This document shows positions 16,743 through 25,232 of a DNA stretch of 45,022 bases, one piece after another. Made by a program: the position numbers and the translations under genes. Source of the stretch: Erysipelotrichaceae bacterium (GTDB taxonomy: Bacteria; Bacillota_I; Bacilli_A; RFN20; CAG-826); NCBI GenBank assembly GCA_015059105.1, contig SVBB01000013.1:1-45022 (forward strand), in the 5' to 3' direction. Within the stretch, counting starts at the first letter, position 1. Each line of letters starts with the position of its first letter. A model generated the notes under the pieces. The model did no database searches. It saw nothing but the letters and a program-made list of their open reading frames with translations, and was not told the origin of the DNA.

Positions 16743-17567
16743 ATGAAAAAGTTTAAAAGTTTATTCCTAGCAGCCGTATTGACCTGTTTAGCGTTAACAG
16801 GATGTGGCACACAGTCTCACCATGGTACTTACCAATTCCAAATGGGGAAATCGCAAGGTTCTCATATTGGCATTTATATGAATCTCACCAAAGAGATGAT
16901 CGAAGTTGAAACCGACACTGATAAAAAAGAGGAAATGGAAAAATTTGTTGTCAAATTATCAATTCCTGATAGCGCTGAAAAAGCAGCCGAAGATCAATCG
17001 TTAGTGGGTGGAATCCTTACTTATTTCAAACAAGACGGTTTACAAGGTGGTTATAAAATTGTTCATGATGACAAAGATAATATTGATCATCTCCTCTTAT
17101 ACCCAATTATCGATATCAGCGAACTACTTAATGATATAGAATTATTGGCCCCGTCTGATAGTTCTTCAAATTCCGAATCTTCATCAAGCGGAGAATCATC
17201 ATCTTCTCAAGAGACCGTCCCTTTTGTTATCCCATCAAAAATCGTTGATAACATCATGATTGCAACATATTCAAAAGATTCTATTTCTGTGACTGTTCCA
17301 GTCTCATTAACAGATTTGATGTTCCAATTATATTGGTATGGTTTTGATATTTTCGACATTCTTGAAGAATATCCTATTACAGAACATGAACACGGCACTC
17401 ATCCAACCCCGGAAGATGTTATTGAAATTAACAAAACATATAATTCTGAAGAAAGACTCGTAAAACATTGTAATTTAGATGTGTTGGTGAAATATCAAGT
17501 TACCAAGCAGGTCGATTTTCGCGACTTCAACCAATTAACAATGTCACTTAAGAAAGCGGTATTATAA
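16743..17567 (+). CDS. Lipoprotein with serine-rich linker
   Basis: The 274-residue protein has a signal peptide ending LALTGC (Cys21), so it is lipid-anchored. A first domain (about 28-135) is joined by a Ser/Glu-rich linker (about 140-157) to a second domain that I do not recognise. An AGGAGGAAAGAGG ribosome site is one of the strongest in the window. It lies 15 bp after the HD-STAS-kinase gene and its stop overlaps the next ABC ATPase start by 1 bp. It could be an extracytoplasmic accessory of the transporter encoded downstream. Confidence 0.72.
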   Translation: MKKFKSLFLAAVLTCLALTGCGTQSHHGTYQFQMGKSQGSHIGIYMNLTKEMIEVETDTDKKEEMEKFVVKLSIPDSAEKAAEDQSLVGGILTYFKQDGLQGGYKIVHDDKDNIDHLLLYPIIDISELLNDIELLAPSDSSSNSESSSSGESSSSQETVPFVIPSKIVDNIMIATYSKDSISVTVPVSLTDLMFQLYWYGFDIFDILEEYPITEHEHGTHPTPEDVIEINKTYNSEERLVKHCNLDVLVKYQVTKQVDFRDFNQLTMSLKKAVL

Positions 17568-18526
17568 TGGAAAACATTGACGAGAGAGAAGTTGTTATTG
17601 ATGTAGACCACCTTACCAAGGACTATGGTTATGGCCGAGGTGTTTTTGATGTTTCCATTAAAGTTCATAAAGGTGAATGCTATGGATATTTAGGGCCAAA
17701 TGGCGCAGGTAAATCCACGACAATTCGTCATATCATGGGATTTTCTAAGCCACAAAAAGGAACGATTAAAATCCATGGATTAGAAACATTTAAAAACACG
17801 AACAAATTATTAGGTGAAGTTGGTTATCTTCCTGGCGAACCTTCTATTCCAAAAGGACTTGATGGATGGGGATTTTTGCGCATGATGCAAGGAATGCGTG
17901 ATGAGGCAAACGAAGAACGACTTAATTATTTATTAGATTTATTTAAACTTGATCCTGGCGTCTCTATTAAGAGTATGTCATTAGGCGAGAAAAGAAAACT
18001 TGCTGTTGTAGCGGCGTTTATGAATGACCCTGATGTTTTGATCCTTGATGAACCAACTTCCGGTTTAGACCCCATTATGCAAAAAGTATTCATCGATTTC
18101 ATCGTTGAAGAAAAGAAAAGAGGAAAGACCATTCTCCTTTCTAGCCATATCTTCTCAGAGGTAGAAGCGACTTGCGATGTCATCTCTATTATTAAAGATG
18201 GCGTTCATGTATCGACCTTTAAAGCCAAAGATATTAAAAGAAGACCAGAAGCATCATATATCCTCTATTTCAAAGATTTAGACAATTTGAAAAGATATAA
18301 AGAGGTCTGTCCTTTCAAGATACTTGATTACAACGAACAGTCATTGACCTTAACCGTGGAATTTTTAAGAAAAGAGCAATTCCATGATTTCTTTGAATCT
18401 CTATCAGGGTATAAAGTCAGGCAATTTGAAGAAAAGAAATTTACATTACAAGATTATTTCATCTCTTTTTATAAAGAAGAAAAGCAGTTTGGTGGACTTG
18501 AAGGGGTCGTGGGTAATAAAAAATGA
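17567..18526 (+). CDS. ABC transporter ATPase (ABC-2 type), first of pair
   Basis: The 319-residue nucleotide-binding subunit has GPNGAGKST (43-51, Walker A), MSLGEKRKL (signature), VLILDEPTSGLDP (Walker B) and LLSSHIF (switch His), with a C-terminal extension of about 90 residues typical of ABC-2 drug or lipid exporters. It begins at the last base of the lipoprotein stop and ends in TGA overlapping the ATG of the second ATPase (ATGA). The two ATPases probably form a heterodimer. Confidence 0.92.
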   Translation: MENIDEREVVIDVDHLTKDYGYGRGVFDVSIKVHKGECYGYLGPNGAGKSTTIRHIMGFSKPQKGTIKIHGLETFKNTNKLLGEVGYLPGEPSIPKGLDGWGFLRMMQGMRDEANEERLNYLLDLFKLDPGVSIKSMSLGEKRKLAVVAAFMNDPDVLILDEPTSGLDPIMQKVFIDFIVEEKKRGKTILLSSHIFSEVEATCDVISIIKDGVHVSTFKAKDIKRRPEASYILYFKDLDNLKRYKEVCPFKILDYNEQSLTLTVEFLRKEQFHDFFESLSGYKVRQFEEKKFTLQDYFISFYKEEKQFGGLEGVVGNKK

Positions 18527-19458
18527 GCAAAGAAAAAGAATTGGTAACAGCCCCTATTGATAATGACGTTATTGTCAAATTTGAAAATGTGACGAAAGAC
18601 TACGGAAAAGGACGTGGTATTTTCGATATAAATTTAGAAGTAAAAAGAGGCAAAACGTTTGGATATTGTGGGACTAATGGCGCTGGTAAAACAACAACTC
18701 TTCGACATATGATGGGGTTTTTAAAACCGGATAAAGGAACTGTTCGTGTTTTTGGACTTGATCCATATAAAAATAGTGAAAAAATCATGTCAAAAATCGG
18801 TTATTTGCCTGGTGAAATTGCATTCCCTCTTGTGGAAAATGGCTCACAGTTCTTACAAATTCAAGCTGAATTAACTGGCCAAAAAGATATGTCAAAAGCG
18901 GAACGTATTATCAACTTAATGCAGTTAGATCCAACCGCGAATATCAGAAGAATGAGCAAAGGTATGAAACAAAAGACTGCGATTGTCGCTGCTTTTATGA
19001 ATTCACCAGAACTCATCATTCTTGATGAACCAACAACTGGCCTTGATCCGCTTATGAGAGAAGCTTTTGTCACTTTAATTAAAGAAGAAAAAGCTCGAGG
19101 AGCAACTATCATTATGTCTAACCACATGTTTGACGAACTGGAAGAAACATGTGATTATGTTACCTTTATTAAAGATGGCCATATTCTCGATGTTGTGGAT
19201 ATGGATGAAATACATAATAGACCGTTTAGAGAATATAAAATCGGTTTTTATGAAAAAGATGATTTTGAATCTGCGGATACTTCCCAGGTGGAAGTCCTCG
19301 CAAAAAAAGATATGGATTTACAGTATATCGTTAGAGTCCCGATTGAAAAGACGGATGGGATGTTTAGAGAACTGAAAAAGCACCATATTCGATATATATC
19401 AGAAGTGCAATATACTTTAGAACAATATTTCTTAGAACACGTTGTAGGAGGGAAATAA
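18523..19458 (+). CDS. ABC transporter ATPase (ABC-2 type), second of pair
   Basis: The 311-residue protein has GTNGAGKTT (Walker A), MSKGMKQKT (signature with Lys in place of the usual first Gly-flanking residue), LIILDEPTTGLDP (Walker B) and IMSNHMF (switch His). It is clearly related to the preceding gene, and the two probably arose by duplication. The 4-base overlap with the first ATPase points to equal expression. The permease follows one base after its stop, with AGGAGGG upstream. Confidence 0.92.
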   Translation: MSKEKELVTAPIDNDVIVKFENVTKDYGKGRGIFDINLEVKRGKTFGYCGTNGAGKTTTLRHMMGFLKPDKGTVRVFGLDPYKNSEKIMSKIGYLPGEIAFPLVENGSQFLQIQAELTGQKDMSKAERIINLMQLDPTANIRRMSKGMKQKTAIVAAFMNSPELIILDEPTTGLDPLMREAFVTLIKEEKARGATIIMSNHMFDELEETCDYVTFIKDGHILDVVDMDEIHNRPFREYKIGFYEKDDFESADTSQVEVLAKKDMDLQYIVRVPIEKTDGMFRELKKHHIRYISEVQYTLEQYFLEHVVGGK

Positions 19459-19459
19459 T

Positions 19460-20491
19460 ATGGCAGAAGAAATGATTAATAACAAAAAGCCTTCTTTAGA
19501 AACAAATAGGCAAAAACCTCATAAGCATTTGATTTCTAGACCATTATTCAAACAATCATTTAAGGCCAACTGGTTACTATGGCTAGTGCTGACACTTGGT
19601 TGCGCGGGTATTTTTATCGTTATCAATCTCGTCATTGGTTCAAAAACAATCTTTACAAACATCAATATGAGCAATGTTATGACATATGTTAAAGACGAGG
19701 ATTTGAACTGGTTACAAGTGCTAGGGCTATTGGAGAAGATGGGATTTTCTCTTTCTCGTATTCAAGTGATGTCGCAGATTGATATCAATGCGATTTTAAA
19801 TGACTTGATTTATAAAATTGCTGGTGTTTTGTTGCCGATGATTTATGTAATGGTTGTTTCAAACAAACTTGTTGCAAATCAGGTCAATGATGGCTCTATG
19901 GCATATGTTTTATCCACTCCAACGAATAGAAAAACGGTTGTGAGGACACAATTTGTTTTCCTTCTCGCTTCTGTGACTGCAATGTATGTGATTATTACTG
20001 CTTGTGCTTTAGGTAGTGAGGCGGTAGCTAACGCGATTAAACTCGCGAATAACCCACAAGCCACAAATATTAGATTACCACTCCGCTCTATTCTTTATTG
20101 CTTAGGTAGTTATACATCAATCCTTGCCCTCGGCGGTATTTGTTTCGGAGCTTCTTGTTTCTTTAATAAGAGCAGTAACTCGGTTGTTGTTGGTGGTGGT
20201 GTCTGCGTTGTTTCATTCTTAGGTTGTATCTTAGGATTATTCGGCAATAAAGTATTCGTTGCTGTCGGCATCGGTGTTGATGCGATGAAAATCTTTGACT
20301 TCTTCTCAATGTTTACTCTTGTTGATACGGAATCGATGAGCAACTTTGCAAAAGCTATCGCGGAAAATGATTTTGTTAATTATACTGCAATTTATGATTG
20401 GACATGGAAGATGGCAATCACAGTTGTAATCTTTGTTTTATTCTCCTATATAGGCGGAAGATATTTCACCAAGAAGGATTTACCTTTATAA
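19460..20491 (+). CDS. ABC-2 type transporter permease
   Basis: The 343-residue protein has a cytoplasmic N-terminal stretch of about 40 residues followed by about six membrane segments. The segment order and the loop LVANQVNDGSMAYVLSTPTNR after the second helix are typical of ABC-2 permeases, where this coupling region contacts the ATPases. With the two preceding ATPases it forms a complete exporter; the cargo is unknown. Start supported by GGAGGGAAATA. Confidence 0.87.
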   Translation: MAEEMINNKKPSLETNRQKPHKHLISRPLFKQSFKANWLLWLVLTLGCAGIFIVINLVIGSKTIFTNINMSNVMTYVKDEDLNWLQVLGLLEKMGFSLSRIQVMSQIDINAILNDLIYKIAGVLLPMIYVMVVSNKLVANQVNDGSMAYVLSTPTNRKTVVRTQFVFLLASVTAMYVIITACALGSEAVANAIKLANNPQATNIRLPLRSILYCLGSYTSILALGGICFGASCFFNKSSNSVVVGGGVCVVSFLGCILGLFGNKVFVAVGIGVDAMKIFDFFSMFTLVDTESMSNFAKAIAENDFVNYTAIYDWTWKMAITVVIFVLFSYIGGRYFTKKDLPL

Positions 20492-20518
20492 TATTTTTAT
20501 CAACAAGGATCATATCAT

Positions 20519-21940
20519 ATGGAAAAACAAAATAAGAAAAAAACGGTTAAAACAGGAGAAAAACCTGTCAATTCTCCAGTAAATGAAGAAAAGGAAGTTG
20601 TGGAAGTTAATCCTGTTCCAGAAGAGCCTGTAGAAGAAAATCGCGAGGAAAATAACGCGGAAAAGGTGTTCATAGATGTCGCGACAAACGTCATTGAAGC
20701 ACCATCTAAGGCCTTAAACAAAGTTGAAGAAAAGATGATGGCAATGGAAGTACCAGAACCCGCAATTCTTCAAGCAGATGAAGCGGTTGACCAAGATCAT
20801 TTATCCGAATACGACCACAAGATGATCGATAACGATATCAAATTTAAAGCACCTTTCTCATATCGTCATTTCAAAATGCTCGGTTGGTTAGCTCTTGCTG
20901 TTGGTATGGCTTCAGGTGGCTTAGCCCTTATCGTCACCTTAGCTTTATTCATTGAAAAAATATCTCCTGAAACTGCCTCTAGATTAACGACTGTCTCTGA
21001 TATTATGAGTATGTTCTCAGCTTTGCCACTTCCTTTATTCATGATTTCTAACTTTGCGATTATCTTGCAACAGAAGAACCAATATAAGAAATTGCTTTTA
21101 ACTTATGGCGCAATTGTCATCGCTATCTACGTTGGTTTCCTCATCGTTTATTATCACTATATCGTTGGTATCGTTGGTAAGTTGAATGGGGTGGATTTTA
21201 TCACCGCACGTCAACAATCAATTGACGCTCTCGCTGATTCACAAGCCAGTTTAGTTATCAACGTCTTTATCGACTTACTTTGCTGCGCTCTCATCATGTA
21301 TTTCATCGATTATACCCCAAAGAAAATATTCCAAGGCAAAAAGATTATCATTTTTAGACTAATGGTTCTCATTCCAATTCTTTATGAAGTGATGTCCATT
21401 ATCTTTGTTGGTTTCTTACAGCTCAGCGCAGCCTTTGAAGATATAACATTCATCCTTCCGCTCGAAGTGTTACCGCTTTTAGGTAAAAAACCAATCGGTA
21501 TGATATTCGCATTCGTCGCGATTTGTTTATATGTAAAACTCAGATACAAAAGATATTTGAAAAAAGGCGGTACCCCTGAAGGATATCAATTATTCAGACA
21601 AACAAATCGTAATTCCTTTAAATTTGCGAAAAACATGGCCATCATCTTCGCGATTGTTGGTTTTATTGACCTCGTCTTATTTTTCTCTATCTCGATGGGT
21701 TATTCTGCTAATGTTGGCGGTGATCCAGTTCTCGTACAAACCTTCGGAAATATTCTTCAAGCTTTCTCTCTTGGTAGATCTGCCTGTTTATTGCTCGTCA
21801 TTCCATTCGTCTTACTATTCTCTTATCTTAAGACGCATAAAAATCCCGGGCTCGATAAACTCATTCCTCTCGGTGGTATCTTGTTTGTCATCTTTGCTTT
21901 ATTTGAAACAGCGTATCTCTCATTCCTGTTCATCATGTAG
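20519..21940 (+). CDS. Polytopic membrane protein with acidic N-terminal tail
   Basis: The first 115 residues of this 473-residue protein are hydrophilic and rich in Glu, Pro and Lys (for example EEKEVVEVNPVPEEPVEE), with no obvious fold. They are followed by about nine membrane segments. I do not recognise a family. It is the last gene before the terminator at 21960 and follows the permease by 27 bp with an AAGGA ribosome site. It may work with the exporter or sense a signal at the membrane; this is inference from position only. Confidence 0.65.
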   Translation: MEKQNKKKTVKTGEKPVNSPVNEEKEVVEVNPVPEEPVEENREENNAEKVFIDVATNVIEAPSKALNKVEEKMMAMEVPEPAILQADEAVDQDHLSEYDHKMIDNDIKFKAPFSYRHFKMLGWLALAVGMASGGLALIVTLALFIEKISPETASRLTTVSDIMSMFSALPLPLFMISNFAIILQQKNQYKKLLLTYGAIVIAIYVGFLIVYYHYIVGIVGKLNGVDFITARQQSIDALADSQASLVINVFIDLLCCALIMYFIDYTPKKIFQGKKIIIFRLMVLIPILYEVMSIIFVGFLQLSAAFEDITFILPLEVLPLLGKKPIGMIFAFVAICLYVKLRYKRYLKKGGTPEGYQLFRQTNRNSFKFAKNMAIIFAIVGFIDLVLFFSISMGYSANVGGDPVLVQTFGNILQAFSLGRSACLLLVIPFVLLFSYLKTHKNPGLDKLIPLGGILFVIFALFETAYLSFLFIM

Positions 21941-21959
21941 AACAAAAAACCACTTAATT

Positions 21960-21982
21960 AGACCCTTAGGGGTCTTTTTATT
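21960..21982 (+). terminator. Terminator of the signalling-ABC operon
   Basis: AGACCC (21960-21965) and GGGTCT (21970-21975) have loop TTAG, followed by TTTTTATTTTT. It closes the run of nine same-strand genes that begins at 11751. Confidence 0.85.
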
Positions 21983-22094
21983 TTTACCTATTTAATAATT
22001 ATGTGTACGTGTGTTAGAATAATAATGACTAAAAATGATGGCTAACAAAGTATCATCCTATTAATTATTTTGCTAACATTATTTTTTTCTGTGC

Positions 22095-22153
22095 CCTATT
22101 TTGCCTGAATAGGTAATTTTGAAGAAAGGAAAGATGTTATTAGGCATAACATC
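22095..22153 (+). promoter_or_regulatory. Two dyads in the leader of the alpha-galactoside operon
   Basis: Dyad 1 is CCTATT (22095-22100) with AATAGG (22108-22113). Dyad 2 is GATGTTAT (22133-22140) with ATAACATC (22146-22153), a perfect 8-bp stem with loop TAGGC. AAAGGA at 22125-22130 lies before dyad 2, 34 nt from the ATG. If dyad 2 folds in the mRNA, the effective spacing drops to about 13 nt. Dyad 2 could also be an operator for a sugar-responsive repressor. Which of these is right cannot be told from sequence. Confidence 0.4.
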
Positions 22154-22164
22154 AACTGGTAATC

Positions 22165-23616
22165 ATGAAAAGACTTACTAAAAAACAAATGATCATCTTC
22201 GCGATTGGTCAATTAGGTTGGTCTACATTAAGCGGCATCATCACCACTTGGTTAGTGACCTTCTATTTACCAACAGCTGGAGATATCGAAGCAGGAGCGA
22301 TTCAATACATCATTCCTGGCTTAGTCATCGGTGGCTTTATGACTGTTCTCGGACTTATCTCCGCTTTAGGACGTGTCTTCGACGCTATCACTGACCCACT
22401 TATCGCTTCTTTATCTGATAGAAGCAAAAACCCAAGAGGTAGAAGAACCCCATTTATGCAATATTCCGCTCTCCCTCTTGCGATTGTCACTGTCTTGGTG
22501 TTCTGCCCATTCTGGGGTCCAAAAGATCCAATGAATATCGTCTGGGTATCTGTTATGCTCGTCTTATTCTATTTATTTATGACGATGTACTGCACTCCAT
22601 ACAACTCTCTCATTTCTGAATACGGAAAAACTCAAGAAGATAGAATGTTCATTTCAACTTCCATCTCCTTAACATTCTTCGTCGGTACTTTACTCGCTTA
22701 TGTTCCATTCGTTTTAGCGGGTGCTTTAAGAGGCGCTGGTTTATCTTTCGCCTGGTCATATAGAGTGCCATTCATCGTTTTAGCGGTCATCGCATTGGTC
22801 TCAATGCTTTTACCAACATTCTTAATCAAAGAAAAAGAATTCGTCGAAACTAAACCAAGTGAAGTTAACGTCTTCAAATCTTTAGGTGCGACATTTAAAA
22901 ATAAAGACTTCAGAGTCTTCGTTGGTTCTGATGTCATGTACTGGGTTGGCTTAACAATGTTCCAAACTGGTTTACCATTCTTCGTCAAAGTCTCCATGGG
23001 CTTAGGTGAAAGCATGGTCTTAGTCTTCTTAGGTAGTATGACTGTCTTAAGTGCGGTCTTCTATCCATTCGTCACTAAACTCGTTAAGAAATTCGGTAAG
23101 AAGAAACTCGTCATCTTTGGTTTCTTAGGCTTAGCAGTTGCTTATGCGATTGCAGCTTGCACATATTTCGTCGGCGGTAAAGGTGGTGCTTTAGGTTGGG
23201 TCCTCGGTATCGCGATTGTTATTATCGCAGCCTTCCCAATGGCATTACTTGGTATCATTCCTCAATCAATCGTTGCAGACGTCGCGGAAGCAGAAGGTGT
23301 TGTCACTGGTGAAAATAGAGAAGGCATGTTCTTCGCGGCTCGTACATTCGCGATGAAATTTGGTCAATCCTTAGCCTTAATCTTATTCACTTCCTTAGCG
23401 ATTATCGGCACTCAACAATCCACGGAAGCAAGTGAAATCGTTCCTTCTTTAATCGGCTTATTAGTTGTCGCGATCGTCGCGATTGTCTTCTGTGTTTTAG
23501 GTGCGGTTATCTTAATGTTCTACCGTGAAAAACACGTTATGAAACTCATTGCTAAAGAAGGCGACGAAGCCTTTATGCAAGCTGTTGAAGCGAACAACAC
23601 AAAAGAAGAAGAATAA
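22165..23616 (+). CDS. GPH-family sugar:cation symporter (alpha-galactoside uptake)
   Basis: The 483-residue protein has 12 membrane segments. GRVFDAITDPLIASLSDRS followed by NPRGRRTPFM is the GPH (MelB/LacS-like) signature in the loop after helix 2, where the aspartates bind the coupling cation. There is no IIA tail as in LacS. Coupling with an alpha-galactosidase suggests melibiose, raffinose or similar oligosaccharides as substrate. Its stop overlaps the galactosidase start by one base. The ORF is visibly richer in GTC, CTC and TTA codons than many neighbours. Confidence 0.88.
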   Translation: MKRLTKKQMIIFAIGQLGWSTLSGIITTWLVTFYLPTAGDIEAGAIQYIIPGLVIGGFMTVLGLISALGRVFDAITDPLIASLSDRSKNPRGRRTPFMQYSALPLAIVTVLVFCPFWGPKDPMNIVWVSVMLVLFYLFMTMYCTPYNSLISEYGKTQEDRMFISTSISLTFFVGTLLAYVPFVLAGALRGAGLSFAWSYRVPFIVLAVIALVSMLLPTFLIKEKEFVETKPSEVNVFKSLGATFKNKDFRVFVGSDVMYWVGLTMFQTGLPFFVKVSMGLGESMVLVFLGSMTVLSAVFYPFVTKLVKKFGKKKLVIFGFLGLAVAYAIAACTYFVGGKGGALGWVLGIAIVIIAAFPMALLGIIPQSIVADVAEAEGVVTGENREGMFFAARTFAMKFGQSLALILFTSLAIIGTQQSTEASEIVPSLIGLLVVAIVAIVFCVLGAVILMFYREKHVMKLIAKEGDEAFMQAVEANNTKEEE

Positions 23617-25232
23617 TGCTGTACCGTTATTATCGTAATGGCTTATTAGTCCTCTCGCATCACCCTACTGATTTTGAGATTGATGACAAGTTTGCGAATA
23701 ACCGTCACACCATATCAATTAAAGCGAAAAGAGACAATATCGCTTTAGATAATGTTTCTGTTAATATGACAATTTCCGATGCAAAAAGCAAAGAAGCTTT
23801 TTTCAACGGTTATCAATCTTGGACAGATAGCAAAGAGGTCAAATTAAAAGCCAAAGAGAAAAATATTTATCGTTCTCCACAAGCGGTTGTCCGCGCTTTC
23901 GCGATGGATAAATACGGCGATGCGCCTTTCTATAAATACAAAAGCCATGTCCTTCATGGATACGATGTTTGTTATAGCAAATCTGGAGATGGATTCTTCC
24001 ACTTCAATTTGAACTATCGCACTGCCTATTTATTATTCGAATACAATAAACGCAACCACCGCATGACGATTACAAGCGATCTTCGCGGGATTAAGTTAAA
24101 CAAAGGCGATACAGTCACTGTTTGGGACTGTGTGTACTATGAATCCTATAATGAGGGGTTAGAAGCTTTTAATAAATACTTCCCAAAGAAGAATCTTCCT
24201 AAATTATTTGGTTATACGTCTTGGTATAACTATTATCAAAACATCAATGATAAAATCATCATTCGCGATTTAGATGCGATTGATAGTCGTTTCAATTTAT
24301 TCCAAATTGATGATGGCTTTGAAACATTCGTCGGCGACTGGCTCAGCATCGATAATAAGAAGTTCCCTAATGGATTAAAACCAATCGTGGAGAAGATTCA
24401 TAAGAAGGGTTTTAAAGCCGGTATTTGGCTCGCGCCTTTTGTTGCTGAAGAGAAATCAGTACTCTTCCAAGAACACCCAGATTTCATTAAAAAAGATAAA
24501 AACGGCACCTTTGTAAAAGCGGGCGGTAACTGGTCTGGCCAATATGCGCTTGATTTTGAAAATCCGGAAGTTAAAGAATATATCAAACACTTCTTCAAAT
24601 ACTATATGGATTTAGGATTTGATTTCTTTAAACTCGATTTCTTATATGCAGTCGGACTTGATATTCCTGAAGGATATAGCCGCTGCCAATATCAAGACAA
24701 AGCCTATAAGTTCCTCAGAGAATGCTTACCAGGAAAAATCATCCTTGGTTGTGGGGCTAACTTAGTTAACTCCATCGGCTATTTCGATTATTTAAGAATT
24801 GGACCAGATGTCTCTCTTAAATGGGATGATGCGGCGTATATGCGCTTATTCCATAGAGAAAGACCATCCACGAAGACAACGCTTCAAAACACTGTCTTTA
24901 GAAGTTTCTTAAATGACCGTTGGTTTGGTAACGACCCAGATGTCTTCCTCCTTAGAGATGACAACATCGATATGGATGATGAACAAAAGAGATCTCTTGC
25001 CTTAATCAATTCATTATTCTCATCGGTCTTGATGACGAGTGATGATATCGCTGTCTATGACAAAGATAAGCAAGATCAACTCACGCATGTCCTCGATAAT
25101 TTCTTGCACGCAAAAGATGCGAGATTTGAGAAAAAGGACGGCAAAATTCAATTATTTTACGAATTAAAAGGTCAAAAATATCATTATATTTATGACTATA
25201 AGAAAGGAGTATTAACTAGTGGACAGAAGTAG
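23616..25232 (+). CDS. Alpha-galactosidase, GH36 family
   Basis: The 538-residue protein has FQIDDGFETFVGDW (about 229-242), GIWLAPFVAE, FKLDFLY with nucleophile Asp341, and RIGPDVSLKWDD with the likely acid/base Asp398. These are the GH36 clan D landmarks. It is shorter than typical 700-residue GH36 enzymes because the N-terminal beta-sandwich is reduced. No signal peptide is present, so it acts in the cytoplasm on sugar delivered by the upstream symporter. Confidence 0.88.
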   Translation: MLYRYYRNGLLVLSHHPTDFEIDDKFANNRHTISIKAKRDNIALDNVSVNMTISDAKSKEAFFNGYQSWTDSKEVKLKAKEKNIYRSPQAVVRAFAMDKYGDAPFYKYKSHVLHGYDVCYSKSGDGFFHFNLNYRTAYLLFEYNKRNHRMTITSDLRGIKLNKGDTVTVWDCVYYESYNEGLEAFNKYFPKKNLPKLFGYTSWYNYYQNINDKIIIRDLDAIDSRFNLFQIDDGFETFVGDWLSIDNKKFPNGLKPIVEKIHKKGFKAGIWLAPFVAEEKSVLFQEHPDFIKKDKNGTFVKAGGNWSGQYALDFENPEVKEYIKHFFKYYMDLGFDFFKLDFLYAVGLDIPEGYSRCQYQDKAYKFLRECLPGKIILGCGANLVNSIGYFDYLRIGPDVSLKWDDAAYMRLFHRERPSTKTTLQNTVFRSFLNDRWFGNDPDVFLLRDDNIDMDDEQKRSLALINSLFSSVLMTSDDIAVYDKDKQDQLTHVLDNFLHAKDARFEKKDGKIQLFYELKGQKYHYIYDYKKGVLTSGQK

